DNA of 64,000 nt from CAYOEV01 sp964403075 (GCA_964403075.1 CAYOEV010000005.1:56127-120126), one strand, 5' to 3'. Shown: positions 9,299 to 17,401, numbered from the stretch's first letter. Numbers and translations are program-made. The notes: generated by a model not told the origin, from the sequence alone.

Positions 9299-10915
9299 TT
9301 AATGCTTTTTATGGGCAAGAGCAGCCTTTATGAAGCGAACAAAGAGCGGGTGTGGATTTAATACGGTTGATCGTAACTCCGGATGGTATTGCGTGCCAAT
9401 GAACCACGGATGGTCTTCCAGTTCCATTATTTCTACCAACTGAGAGTCGGGATTTTTACCACTGGCGATCATTCCCGCTTTTTCAAAGGTCGAAAGGAAT
9501 TCGTTATTGAATTCATAGCGATGGCGGTGGCGTTCCGTGATCCTGACACTTGCATAGGACAATTGGGCTTTGGAGCCTTTTTTTAATTGACACTCGTAGG
9601 CACCAAGTCGCATGGTTCCACCCATTTGGGTAAGGTTTTTCTGATCCTGCATCAGGTCGATAACTGGATAATTTGTTTTAGGATCCATTTCGGTACTGTT
9701 GGCATTTCTAAGTCCCAATACATTTCGGGCAAATTCGATCATGGCGCATTGCATGCCCAGACAAATACCAAAAAATGGAACATTGTTCTCCCTTGCATAT
9801 TCGACAGCCATTATTTTGCCTTCTATACCTCTTTCTCCGAAGCCCGGGGCCACCAGAATGCCATCAAGATCCTGTAGCATTTTAGGGGTACTCTCAACGC
9901 TAAAATCTTCCGCATGTAACCATTTAAGATCGACCCGGCATTCGTTTTCTGCACCCGCATGCGTAAAGGACTCAGCGATGGATTTATAAGCGTCTTTCAA
10001 TTCTACATATTTTCCAATTAAACCAATAGTGACGTGATCAATGGGATTTTTAAGCCGGCCAAGAAAAGAACGCCATTCGTCAATTTTAGGCTGTTTTTTG
10101 TAAGAAAGCTTGAATTTGGCCAGTACTCGCTCGTCTAGCTTTTCACGTCGCATGTGTATGGGTACGTCGTAGATCGTCTCCGCATCCAGTGCTTCGATGA
10201 CTGCATTTACCGGCACATTACAAAAAAGCGCCAGCTTTTTCCTAATTTCTGGTGTCAGTGAATATTCGCTCCTGCACACCAGAATATCTGGCTGTATACC
10301 CGCTTCCAATAGTTCCTTGACTGAATGTTGGGTGGGTTTTGTTTTAAGTTCACCCGCAGCCCGGAGATAGGGAATAAGGGTAAGATGTATAGCAACACAA
10401 TTGCTGGGACCCAATTCAAAACGCGCCTGCCGAACTGCTTCAATGAAGGGTAGGGATTCAATGTCTCCTACGCAGCCACCTATTTCAGTGATGACAATGT
10501 CGTATTTACCTGTCTCACCCAACCTGTATACATTGTTTTTGATTTCATCGGTGATATGAGGAACCACTTGAACCGTCTTGCCTAGATAATCTCCGGATCG
10601 TTCTTTGTTAATGACATCGTAGTAAATCCGGCCGGTGGTGACATTATTGGCCTGGGAGGTTTGGATATTGAGGAAGCGTTCGTAATGTCCTAAGTCTAGG
10701 TCAGTTTCGGCACCGTCTGCCGTCACATAACACTCTCCATGTTCGTAAGGGTTGAGTGTCCCTGGATCTACATTGATGTAAGGATCAAATTTCTGAATGG
10801 TTACAGATAGCCCTCTTGCTTGTAAAAGTTTACCTAAAGAGGCTGCAATAATTCCTTTGCCGAGAGAGGAGGTAACTCCGCCCGTAACGAAGATGTATTT
10901 GACTTTTTTTGCCAT
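9299..10915 (-). CDS. pyrG: CTP synthase
   Basis: 538 residues, normal length. The synthetase domain begins with VTGGVTSSLGKGI (P-loop) and runs to about residue 270; the class I glutamine amidotransferase domain has the nucleophile Cys in GICLGMQ and the His-Glu pair in YHPE. It makes CTP from UTP, ATP and glutamine. ATG at 10915 with a TAAATTTG -7 element upstream. First gene of the pyrG-yidC unit. Confidence 0.98.
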   Translation of the reverse strand: MAKKVKYIFVTGGVTSSLGKGIIAASLGKLLQARGLSVTIQKFDPYINVDPGTLNPYEHGECYVTADGAETDLDLGHYERFLNIQTSQANNVTTGRIYYDVINKERSGDYLGKTVQVVPHITDEIKNNVYRLGETGKYDIVITEIGGCVGDIESLPFIEAVRQARFELGPSNCVAIHLTLIPYLRAAGELKTKPTQHSVKELLEAGIQPDILVCRSEYSLTPEIRKKLALFCNVPVNAVIEALDAETIYDVPIHMRREKLDERVLAKFKLSYKKQPKIDEWRSFLGRLKNPIDHVTIGLIGKYVELKDAYKSIAESFTHAGAENECRVDLKWLHAEDFSVESTPKMLQDLDGILVAPGFGERGIEGKIMAVEYARENNVPFFGICLGMQCAMIEFARNVLGLRNANSTEMDPKTNYPVIDLMQDQKNLTQMGGTMRLGAYECQLKKGSKAQLSYASVRITERHRHRYEFNNEFLSTFEKAGMIASGKNPDSQLVEIMELEDHPWFIGTQYHPELRSTVLNPHPLFVRFIKAALAHKKH

Positions 10916-10940
10916 GAGTGGGATATACCGTTACGGATTA

Positions 10941-10948
10941 CAAATTTA
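10941..10948 (-). promoter_or_regulatory. Candidate -7 element for pyrG
   Basis: Minus-strand TAAATTTG matches TAnnTTTG exactly; the start site would be near 10934-10936, giving a leader of about 20 bases. No good TTG -33 box was found at the expected distance. Confidence 0.45.
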
Positions 10949-11016
10949 GCGATCTAAATGTAAGTGAATGACTTGAATTTAAAGTTGTGCTAATTTTAAC
11001 CTTCGAAGCCTAGCCC

Positions 11017-11502
11017 ATGACTCACCAGGAAGAAGTAAACAACCGTCTCCACCGGTTTCACCGGATCATCAATGAAAGTCTGCCCAAGCGGTTAGAGATG
11101 ATGAACGTGCTGGTTAAAAACGCCATATCTACAGAGGGTTTTTATCGTAAAGGTTCTGGATTGCAAGCAGTTTTGGATGAGACCGGGCGAGTGGATGATT
11201 TTATGGGGATCTATGCTTTCGTAAGAAAAGGCCAACCAGTATTTATCGATGAGTCGGCGTACGTTCTTAAAAGAATTATCCGACATTTCAAAGGCAGCAA
11301 CAAATACCAACAGAAACTGGCCTACATCATTGCCACTCGAGATTATGGCGGTGAGGGGGCCATTCATAGCTCATTGGTAGACATGGAGAAGATGCGTGTG
11401 GCTTTCATGGATATTCCTGACGACCTGGAAAGAAAACTCACGGTACTCTACTTTCAGGCCTTTTATAAATGTGAATACAATATTTCCGCTGACCTGCTTT
11501 AA
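11017..11502 (+). CDS. Small GIY-YIG-like protein, degenerate
   Basis: 161 residues, ATG start. The middle resembles a GIY-YIG nuclease fold: GIYAF, then QPVFIDES in the place of the YIG-x-S strand, VLKRIIRHF in the place of the arginine helix, and a final DLERKLTVLYFQAFYKCEYN that matches the E-x-x-L-I...P-x-Y-N end of the domain. The YIG tyrosine and glycine are replaced (FID), so catalysis is doubtful. Residues 1-45 are a helical N-extension. Function unknown. The family call is my inference from motif spacing; divergent from pyrG and convergent with the next gene. Confidence 0.6.
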   Translation: MTHQEEVNNRLHRFHRIINESLPKRLEMMNVLVKNAISTEGFYRKGSGLQAVLDETGRVDDFMGIYAFVRKGQPVFIDESAYVLKRIIRHFKGSNKYQQKLAYIIATRDYGGEGAIHSSLVDMEKMRVAFMDIPDDLERKLTVLYFQAFYKCEYNISADLL

Positions 11503-11527
11503 AGAATTAATTATTCTTCTTCCAATA

Positions 11528-12592
11528 TCACTTTGCCCACCCAATACGGTGAGAAATGGAAAAACTAAAATAGCCGGTAGGTTCAAGCTTTACCAGATTT
11601 TTGCTAAGTCCGGGTAGCTGGATTGGTACAGAATAGCTGTAACTGAGGCTGGCTTGGGTATTTGGTGTCAGGTTGAATAAAACCGGTAGACTAAGGTTGT
11701 AACTGAGCAGGGTAAATACACTGGTTTCATCAATTGGATTTAGTGCTTGAAGTACTTCTGTCAGGTCTGTACGCTCTCCATCAAAGCGGTTGACCAGTGC
11801 ACGGGCATATCTCAAACGGGCTTCTTGTTGAACAGATAGATTCTCTTCTCTCACCCGTCGTTGGATCTCCTCATCAGTGAGCTCACGAAGCCCCAGTAAC
11901 TCAATGGCATAGGCATTTAGTTGATTCTGGGAAAAGCGCTGGAAATAGGCAGTAGCGGTACCAAATGAAGCACTGACCGATGGATAGAAGTTAATGTTTT
12001 TCAAAACAGGTGCATCTGCCCACTCAATGGATTTACCTAAAGAAATCAACATGCGGTGCCCTGTATCTTGTCCAAATAAAAACGCATAGTCTATGTTAAT
12101 TTCAGCCAGATTAAAATCGAAGAGCACCTGAGTGCCTACAGCATCCGACAAAATGATGTTGACCGAGTCGCTATGATTGAAGTTATGTTCATAGTAAGCA
12201 TTGATGGACCATTGCTCATCCAGTAGTTTAATATATCCAACGTTGAGCAACGATAGATTTATCAGCGGGTCAATGGCAGTATCGATGTAACTGGACCAGT
12301 CCGCATACGCCCCGCTTTTATGGTAATAAGAAATGCCAGGAGACCAGCCCTGTTGACGCACATTGAAATCTCGTCCTGCACTAATCACTGAGCTATTGTA
12401 CATCAGCCGAAAAGCCCATTCAGAGTGCATTTGTTGTTCTGCCAGTAGGTCATCTATCAGGTGAAACAACCCGATAGTGTCGAGTTCGGCTTCCAGTATT
12501 TCAAACCTTTCGGCATAAGAAAGTGAATCCTGCCCCTGTCCGAGACACCTTCCGGTGAGCAAGAACAAGAGCAGGAATGAATACCTACCCAT
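11528..12592 (-). CDS. Hypothetical outer-membrane-type protein
   Basis: 354 residues with a signal peptide (residues 1-19, ending LGQG). After a helical segment (about 20-60, DLLAEQQMHSEWAF) the rest alternates hydrophobic and polar residues in strand-like fashion (WSINAYYEHNFNH, SVSASFGTATAYFQRF, TSVFTLLSYNLSLPVLF, SFSISHRIGW), which suggests a small outer membrane beta-barrel. I do not recognise the family. It is the last of four minus-strand genes headed by an ECF sigma factor, 11 bases after the Spy-like gene. Confidence 0.6.
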   Translation of the reverse strand: MGRYSFLLLFLLTGRCLGQGQDSLSYAERFEILEAELDTIGLFHLIDDLLAEQQMHSEWAFRLMYNSSVISAGRDFNVRQQGWSPGISYYHKSGAYADWSSYIDTAIDPLINLSLLNVGYIKLLDEQWSINAYYEHNFNHSDSVNIILSDAVGTQVLFDFNLAEINIDYAFLFGQDTGHRMLISLGKSIEWADAPVLKNINFYPSVSASFGTATAYFQRFSQNQLNAYAIELLGLRELTDEEIQRRVREENLSVQQEARLRYARALVNRFDGERTDLTEVLQALNPIDETSVFTLLSYNLSLPVLFNLTPNTQASLSYSYSVPIQLPGLSKNLVKLEPTGYFSFSISHRIGWAK

Positions 12593-12603
12593 ACAATATA
12601 TCT

Positions 12604-13083
12604 TTAATTGTTTCTCCTTCTCTGTATTTGTTGGTCGTTACGCTGTCTTTGGTTTTGCATTTTTTGTTGTCTGAGTCGTTGTATAATCATTTCTCTGAAG
12701 TCTGATTCTGCTTTACGCAAATTCAACATCTGTCTGTTGTCGATGACCTTTAAAAATCGATCGCTGTAGCTTTTTTCCAGGTTCAGCTGACGTTCTTTTA
12801 TTTTCGTACCTAGTTCAAGTAATCTTCGATTTTCTTCTTCTGTGGCCTGATTTGGATCATGGTCCTTTCTAGCCAGTTTATACTCACGGTTAATCTCTTC
12901 TCGGCGACTTTGATAATCGTTGTACAGCGGCCAGAATCGCTCTGCCTGTTCCGGACTCAATTCCAATCTTTCCGTGATCAAGGCAATTCTGGCTGCTTTG
13001 ATCTTGTCCATGGCTTCCTCATTCTGTCCGATAAGGACCAAAGAAGAGAAAATTGCAAGTGTAGTAAGGGTAAATATTTTCAT
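12604..13083 (-). CDS. Spy/CpxP-like periplasmic helical protein
   Basis: 159 residues: a signal peptide (1-19, SLVLIGQ), then an almost wholly helical, charged body with LELSPEQAERFWPLYNDY (an LTxxQ-like motif) and repeated E/K/R-rich heptads ending in a Gln/Arg/Asn-rich tail. Spy and CpxP are periplasmic chaperones or stress sensors. Starts four bases inside the end of the preceding anti-sigma candidate (ATGA-type overlap), so it belongs to the sigma-factor operon and may act on, or respond to, that system. Confidence 0.65.
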   Translation of the reverse strand: MKIFTLTTLAIFSSLVLIGQNEEAMDKIKAARIALITERLELSPEQAERFWPLYNDYQSRREEINREYKLARKDHDPNQATEEENRRLLELGTKIKERQLNLEKSYSDRFLKVIDNRQMLNLRKAESDFREMIIQRLRQQKMQNQRQRNDQQIQRRRNN

Positions 13084-13535
13084 AACAGTATTTCTGTCTC
13101 GTTTTCCAATTCATAGAGTAATTCATTCACTTCCTCATTGTTAAAATCCAGCACTTCCATCGGGTCTACGTCCAATAGGCCCTCCAATTCCTCTTTGCTC
13201 ATGCCCGCCAAAATCTCTTCATGGGAAATATTCATAAGCGCTACATATTCCATCAGGTCATCATCAGATACTTCATCTAGAATAAAGGTGGCATCAGCTA
13301 ACTGGTTGTTGGAGATAAAGTCGCTTTGTAACCATTGGCCGACGAAGAAAATAAGGAGGAGGGCAGCAATCGACGCGGCTAACCACTGATAACCACTCCA
13401 CATGGAAACCATCACAGTTTCCTTTGCCGGTGTACCTACCTGGTTAAGAATATTTGACTTCAATTCGTCGAAATACCCATCCGGCACTGTAAAGGGTGCC
13501 TTCTTCTTTTCGATATCGTGCAGTTGAAATGACAT
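13080..13535 (-). CDS. Putative anti-sigma factor, single-pass membrane protein
   Basis: 151 residues: cytoplasmic N-part containing FTVPDGYFDELKSNIL (a motif frequent in proteins encoded beside Bacteroidota ECF sigma factors), one membrane helix (WLAASIAALLLIFFVGQWL, about 50-68) and a strongly acidic periplasmic tail (DEVSDDDLMEYV, NNEEVNELLYELENE). Position 34 bases after the sigma gene and topology suggest an anti-sigma factor; no zinc (ZAS) motif is present, so this is inference from context. Confidence 0.6.
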   Translation of the reverse strand: MSFQLHDIEKKKAPFTVPDGYFDELKSNILNQVGTPAKETVMVSMWSGYQWLAASIAALLLIFFVGQWLQSDFISNNQLADATFILDEVSDDDLMEYVALMNISHEEILAGMSKEELEGLLDVDPMEVLDFNNEEVNELLYELENETEILL

Positions 13536-13569
13536 ATTCTAACATTAGATGCTTTAAGGTTCAAAGGGT

Positions 13570-14112
13570 TTAATCAGTATTGATAAATTGTTCAATCTTT
13601 TTAACCGCGTGGTGGTAGCTCGCCTTCAAGGCACCCTCACTCGTTGCGGTAATTTCGGCAATCTCCTGAAACTTCATTTCATCAAAGTATCGGAGGTTGA
13701 ATACCAATCGCTGCTTGTCTGGTAGCTTTAACAATGCCTGCTGTAACTTCATTTCAATGTCATCACCTGAAATGAGCGATCCGCTTGTAAACGCAGATGC
13801 TAACTCAGGGTGTGGTTGGTCTTCCAGAGAGACCATTTGCCTTCTTTGTTTTTTCTTCAAAAAGTTTAAACATTCATTGGTGGCAATTCGATAGATCCAG
13901 GTGAAAAGTTTGGACTCTTCCTTAAATTTTTCAAGGTTGTTCCAGACTTTAATAAAAATTTCCTGTGTCAGGTCATTGGCATCATCATGGTCAATGACCA
14001 TTTTACGCACGTGCCAATAAATTCGCTCTTGGTAGCTGTCAAGCAACAACCCAAACGCGGCGTGCTTGTGTTGTGGATGCCGCAATTGTTTCAGTAGTTC
14101 TACCTCTGTCAA
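13570..14112 (-). CDS. ECF-type RNA polymerase sigma factor
   Basis: 180 residues. Region 2 (ANDLTQEIFIKVWNNLEKFKEESKLFTWIYRIATNECLNFL) and region 4 (LPDKQRLVFNLRYFDEMKFQEIAE... SEGALKASYHHAVKKI) are both complete; regions 1 and 3 are absent, as expected for ECF sigmas. Start ATG 14112. First gene of a four-gene unit with an anti-sigma candidate, a Spy-like protein and an outer membrane protein, which suggests an envelope-stress circuit. Confidence 0.9.
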   Translation of the reverse strand: MTEVELLKQLRHPQHKHAAFGLLLDSYQERIYWHVRKMVIDHDDANDLTQEIFIKVWNNLEKFKEESKLFTWIYRIATNECLNFLKKKQRRQMVSLEDQPHPELASAFTSGSLISGDDIEMKLQQALLKLPDKQRLVFNLRYFDEMKFQEIAEITATSEGALKASYHHAVKKIEQFINTD

Positions 14113-14213
14113 AATGTTTCTGGATTCAGCTAATGGTTGGACCTCCTAACGGACGTAAGGTTTAATACTAAGTAAAAATAGTAGGACATGAACCGGGTAT
14201 GTATAAATGTCGT

Positions 14214-14232
14214 TACATTTAATGTAAATGTA
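14214..14232. promoter_or_regulatory. Palindrome upstream of marR-type gene, candidate operator
   Basis: TACATTTA-ATG-TAAATGTA is a perfect 8+3+8 inverted repeat centred 27 bases before the MarR-type start and between two divergent genes. MarR dimers bind 16-20 bp palindromes of this kind and normally repress themselves. Whether it also acts on the divergent sigma operon (102 bases away) is open. Confidence 0.6.
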
Positions 14233-14249
14233 TTTAGAAAACATACTGA

Positions 14250-14699
14250 ATGGGAATAGGCGAAGATATTCAACAAAAGACCTTTACCTCCAATTTTAAC
14301 ATGGCCATGGTCAACATCATGTATACCAGTTCCTGGCTCCATCAAAAACAACAGGAGCTGTTTAAACCCAATCGGTTAACTACTCCACAATACAATATTC
14401 TCCGCATACTTCGTGGGCAATATCCAAGACCCTGCACCGTGAATTTACTTATCGACCGTATGTTAGACAAGAGTTCCAATGCGTCGCGAATCGTAGATCG
14501 GTTAGAGCAAAAGGGATTAGTGTCTCGCAAGCAATGTGCTGACGACCGTCGTGCAGTGGATGTCTTAATCTCCAACAAAGGGCTGACCATGCTCGATCGG
14601 ATGGATGCTGAAATGAAGCAATGGGAAGAGCGTCTGCGTAACTTAACGGAAGAAGAAGCGATTTTGCTTAATGAACTATTGGATAAAATGCGTTCATAA
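14250..14699 (+). CDS. MarR family transcriptional regulator
   Basis: 149 residues. The winged helix is clear: TTPQYNILRILRG, recognition helix KSSNASRIVDRLEQKGLVSR and wing DDRRAVDVLIS, flanked by helical dimerisation segments. Ligand unknown. A perfect palindrome lies just upstream, which suggests autoregulation. The stop region overlaps the convergent universal stress gene by six bases, leaving no room for a terminator. Confidence 0.9.
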   Translation: MGIGEDIQQKTFTSNFNMAMVNIMYTSSWLHQKQQELFKPNRLTTPQYNILRILRGQYPRPCTVNLLIDRMLDKSSNASRIVDRLEQKGLVSRKQCADDRRAVDVLISNKGLTMLDRMDAEMKQWEERLRNLTEEEAILLNELLDKMRS

Positions 14700-15608
14700 T
14701 TCGTGCAGGAAGTCCATAAACCCGGCCTTTTCTCCTTTGCGTCTAACCATGAGCATGGAGGCGTCAGTATCCATCATTACGAGTCTTTCGGCTTTGCTAC
14801 CTATAAAAAGTGCCGAAGTAGAGGTTTGCCCTTTCGCGCCAATAATGATTAAATCAGTCTTGAGCTTCTCCGCTTCGCTTCGGACCGCGTTGATGAAGTT
14901 GTCTCCTGAATCTTCGGAGTAAATCCTTTGGATTTTGTATTTCTTGTTTAGACTCAGCTGTCGCATAAAGCTGTTGAATTGTTTAGAGGCATTATCTTCC
15001 ATGACCTTTGCAAATTCTTTATGTGATTTGCCAGTGTAATGATATCCGCTGGGTATTTGATATACATTTTGCAAGTAAATCTCCAAGCTGGGGTTTAAAT
15101 GATCTGCCAACCAGATAGCTAGTTCCACGGCCATTTTGGCATGCTCAGAAAAATCTATTGGAATGAGGATGCGATTCAGATGCATGTGCTGCCCCGGGGA
15201 AACGGTTAAAAATGAGCAATCTGAGCGCCTTGCCAGTCGGCTTCTCACCACTGTGGTGCTGTTCTTGTTCCTACCGGAAATAATCAAATCACTGTTTACG
15301 CCATTGGCAAAATCAAGAATGGCCTTGGCGGGCTGACCTTTTAATATCTCCACTTCAACATTGACCCCCGGGCAATCAAAGTGTTTGTTGACTTTCTCCG
15401 TTACTTTTTTTTTGCGTTCTTCGAGGGCCCTTGGCATAAAATCAGGAAACTCATCTTTTAATTCCTCGGGTAAATTAAGGGCGCGAATGACATTTACGAA
15501 TGTGACGGAATCCACAGTGGCTTTGCAGATGTTCGAAGCTGTTTTAATGATGTCAACATCCAGATCAGAAAGATCAAGACAAGCTACGATTTTTGAGATT
15601 TTATCCAT
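14694..15608 (-). CDS. Universal stress protein, two tandem Usp domains
   Basis: 304 residues: Usp domain 1 (about 1-145) and domain 2 (about 148-295). Domain 2 keeps the ATP-binding G-x2-G-x9-G-S pattern (GAKGQTSTSALFIGS); domain 1 has SGRNKNSTTVVRSRLARR in the same place and so probably does not bind nucleotide. Cytoplasmic, non-enzymatic stress-survival family. It precedes nothing obvious in operon; the serC-like gene upstream on the same strand is 18 bases away and may be co-transcribed. Confidence 0.9.
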   Translation of the reverse strand: MDKISKIVACLDLSDLDVDIIKTASNICKATVDSVTFVNVIRALNLPEELKDEFPDFMPRALEERKKKVTEKVNKHFDCPGVNVEVEILKGQPAKAILDFANGVNSDLIISGRNKNSTTVVRSRLARRSDCSFLTVSPGQHMHLNRILIPIDFSEHAKMAVELAIWLADHLNPSLEIYLQNVYQIPSGYHYTGKSHKEFAKVMEDNASKQFNSFMRQLSLNKKYKIQRIYSEDSGDNFINAVRSEAEKLKTDLIIIGAKGQTSTSALFIGSKAERLVMMDTDASMLMVRRKGEKAGFMDFLHEL

Positions 15609-15626
15609 GACAATTGACGAGCAAAA

Positions 15627-16682
15627 TTAGTTGAAGTTTTCCAAGAGATCGCCGACTTGATAAAAGAGTTCTTTGGCGTGCGCCGGAAAGTTAGCAATTC
15701 GTATTTGGTCTGTTTTTCGGGCGCCATAACCACTGCCTACAATCAATCCTTTTGCCGCAAATTCGCTCCTAATGGCCTGTGAATGCATATCAGATTGGAC
15801 GACAATGGTAGTTTTGGAGCGATAGGCCGATGATGAAACGGCTGGCCTAAGAAATTGATGCCTATCTAGTACATCGTATATCAAAGTGGATTTGAAAGTG
15901 GTTTCACTCTGAACGATGCGTGCACCTCTTCTATTCAAATCTTCAGCAACTTTACCTAAAAGATAGATGGCCAACACATTAGGTGTTTCTGGCGTTTGAT
16001 TTTTTTGCCAAAACTTTTCCAAAGATGCGACATCGTGGTAATGGCTGTGCAGCGTAGGATTACTGCGTATCAGTGCCCGCTCCAATGCCCGCTCATTTAA
16101 CAACCAAGCCCCCAACCCCGCAGGTAGTCCGAAGGCTTTCTGAACCGAAAAATAAGCAGTATCCACCAAATGCCAGGGTAGGGGTATCCCTGGAAGTGCA
16201 GAAACACCATCTAGCGCAATAATTGCGCCTGTCTTGGCGCGCAAGGCCTCAAGCTGTTCTATTGGGAAACACATGCCAGTGCTGGTTTCATTTTGTGTAA
16301 TGGCTATCAGATCCGCTTCGGGGGGTACATGGGTATTTTCAAAGTTTTCGTAAACTGCAGTGGCCGTACGGTTCCATTGGCCAGCAGCCTCATGAAATTT
16401 TTGTCCAAAAGCTCCCATTACATAATGATGGGAATGTTTTAAAATCAGTTCCTGAGTGATTCGTTCCCATACCTCTGTGGCCGAAGCAGTAAAATAAATA
16501 CGTGTGCTTTCAGGTAACTCCAGCAACTTGCGCAATTGGGATTGTGTACTTGCGAATATCTCTTCGAATGCCCTGCTTCGGTGTGAAATAGAAGGAATCT
16601 GGTCCTTGATGGCCTGCTTCATATGATCGGCTACTGTAAAATAAAGTTCTGCAGGTCCCGGGGTTAGAAATTGCTTTCGCAT
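15627..16682 (-). CDS. Class V aminotransferase, probable phosphoserine aminotransferase
   Basis: 351 residues, PLP fold type I. Starts with FLTPGPAELY, the phosphate-binding N-terminus shared by SerC and alanine-glyoxylate aminotransferases; ALDGVSALPG carries the PLP-binding Asp and FSVQKAFGLPAG the Schiff-base Lys. About 350 residues fits SerC. Its place beside the SerB-SerA fusion gene argues for the phosphohydroxypyruvate to phosphoserine step, which would complete serine synthesis in one locus. Sequence alone does not exclude a related alanine-glyoxylate type. Confidence 0.75.
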   Translation of the reverse strand: MRKQFLTPGPAELYFTVADHMKQAIKDQIPSISHRSRAFEEIFASTQSQLRKLLELPESTRIYFTASATEVWERITQELILKHSHHYVMGAFGQKFHEAAGQWNRTATAVYENFENTHVPPEADLIAITQNETSTGMCFPIEQLEALRAKTGAIIALDGVSALPGIPLPWHLVDTAYFSVQKAFGLPAGLGAWLLNERALERALIRSNPTLHSHYHDVASLEKFWQKNQTPETPNVLAIYLLGKVAEDLNRRGARIVQSETTFKSTLIYDVLDRHQFLRPAVSSSAYRSKTTIVVQSDMHSQAIRSEFAAKGLIVGSGYGARKTDQIRIANFPAHAKELFYQVGDLLENFN

Positions 16683-16704
16683 TCAGAAAAAATTGATATT
16701 TTTG
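16671..16704 (+). promoter_or_regulatory. Promoter of the 6S-like RNA
   Basis: TTG (16671-16673), 23 bases, then TATTTTTG (16697-16704), an exact TAnnTTTG -7 element. The predicted start, about five bases further, coincides with the first base of the long-range stem of the RNA at 16709. It lies inside and just before the 5' end of the divergent serC-like gene. Confidence 0.65.
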
Positions 16705-16708
16705 AAAT

Positions 16709-16917
16709 GTTGTTTTGCATGTATTTAAACCTGACAATGATTTGTTCTACGGGCGAGTCGCGATCAAAAGCAGGCCACAACCAACGGAGGTCTTTGCGTA
16801 CAAAGTTAACAGTGGATTCTTGCGGTTGTTTAACTTACCCAAACCTTATGCTGAACAGAGGTTTAAATGCCTCACAAGACAACCATAAAAGCTTTCGTTT
16901 TATCGAAAGCTTTTTTT
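16709..16917 (+). ncRNA. ssrS: Structured RNA with 6S RNA (SsrS) architecture
   Basis: No protein gene occupies this gap. The two ends pair: 16709-16717 with 16875-16883 (9 bp, one G-U), a small internal loop, then 16721-16732 with 16859-16870 (12 bp). An open bubble of 18 bases on each side follows (16733-16750 and 16841-16858), then GGGCGAG (16751-16757) pairs with CTTACCC (16834-16840), and an apical part has CCAC/GTGG and the hairpin CTTTG-CGTA-CAAAG. Closing stem, large central bubble and terminal stem is the 6S design, which mimics an open promoter and binds RNA polymerase holoenzyme. The processed length of about 175 bases also fits. A TAnnTTTG promoter and an intrinsic terminator frame it exactly. 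The structure is seen; identity as 6S is inference. Confidence 0.72.
16891..16917 (+). terminator. Intrinsic terminator of the 6S-like RNA
   Basis: GCTTTCG (16891-16897), loop TTTTAT, CGAAAGC (16904-16910), then seven T. It points rightward, so it cannot serve the leftward protein genes around it and implies a rightward transcript. Confidence 0.88.
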
Positions 16918-17302
16918 ATGCCCTCGTTTCCATCCACTGAAAAGTCCTGTTGATAATTTTTAAAGCAATTTTTATTTTCCTGAAACTGATCAATTCATCA
17001 GACTCATCGTACATCGTTACTCCATCTGCGTAAAGAAAAAGTTGGGGACAGTGAGGAGAAACACCCGCTTGTATGAGCATCTCATCGGCGACTTCTCGTT
17101 GAACATTAGGGTTGATCAGGTAGGCCGCCAATTCTTCGAATGAAAGGTCCCACTCTTTCTCAAGGCGTTGTTTCACTTGCAAGCTTAACAATGAATCCGG
17201 ATCATGTTTCAGAATTACGGCTGGCGTATAGCGTGAGGTGTCAAGAATCCTATCGAACTCTTGCAACGAGGACACGCTTTCCCATTGTAATGGTCTCACC
17301 AT
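16916..17302 (-). CDS. YtxJ/BrxC (bacilliredoxin)-like protein lacking the active cysteine
   Basis: 128 residues. It follows the YtxJ (DUF2847) pattern: a W...S..EFD.IL..S..TPAVILKH start, a thioredoxin-like body, QREVADEM, VSPHCPQLFLYADG and a SDELISF end. In YtxJ/BrxC the motif is KHSxxCxxS; here it is KHDPDSLLS, with Ser37 where the redox cysteine should be. Cys85 in SPHCPQ is the only cysteine nearby. So it probably is not a working bacilliredoxin, or works differently. Lies between the serC-like and serAB genes on the same strand, 99 bases after serAB. Confidence 0.65.
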   Translation of the reverse strand: MVRPLQWESVSSLQEFDRILDTSRYTPAVILKHDPDSLLSLQVKQRLEKEWDLSFEELAAYLINPNVQREVADEMLIQAGVSPHCPQLFLYADGVTMYDESDELISFRKIKIALKIINRTFQWMETRA

Positions 17303-17401
17303 GTTTGCTTGAACTGGTTTATGCCCCTTTAGGTTTCAGGGCATTAAGTAATGGTTAAAAAATGATTCCCTAAAAGTAATGGATTGATTCTAAATCGAAG
17401 C

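Noticed and set aside
9587..9989. Long frames opposite pyrG
   Set aside because: Antisense to a fully conserved gene with no family features.
11503..11527. Bidirectional terminator AAGAA...TTCTT
   Set aside because: Only five pairs of A/T-rich stem; too weak to claim.
16671..16940. 89-codon rightward open frame over the serC-like/YtxJ-like gap
   Set aside because: Composition is not protein-like, it runs through the terminator hairpin, and the long-range base pairing explains the sequence better as RNA.
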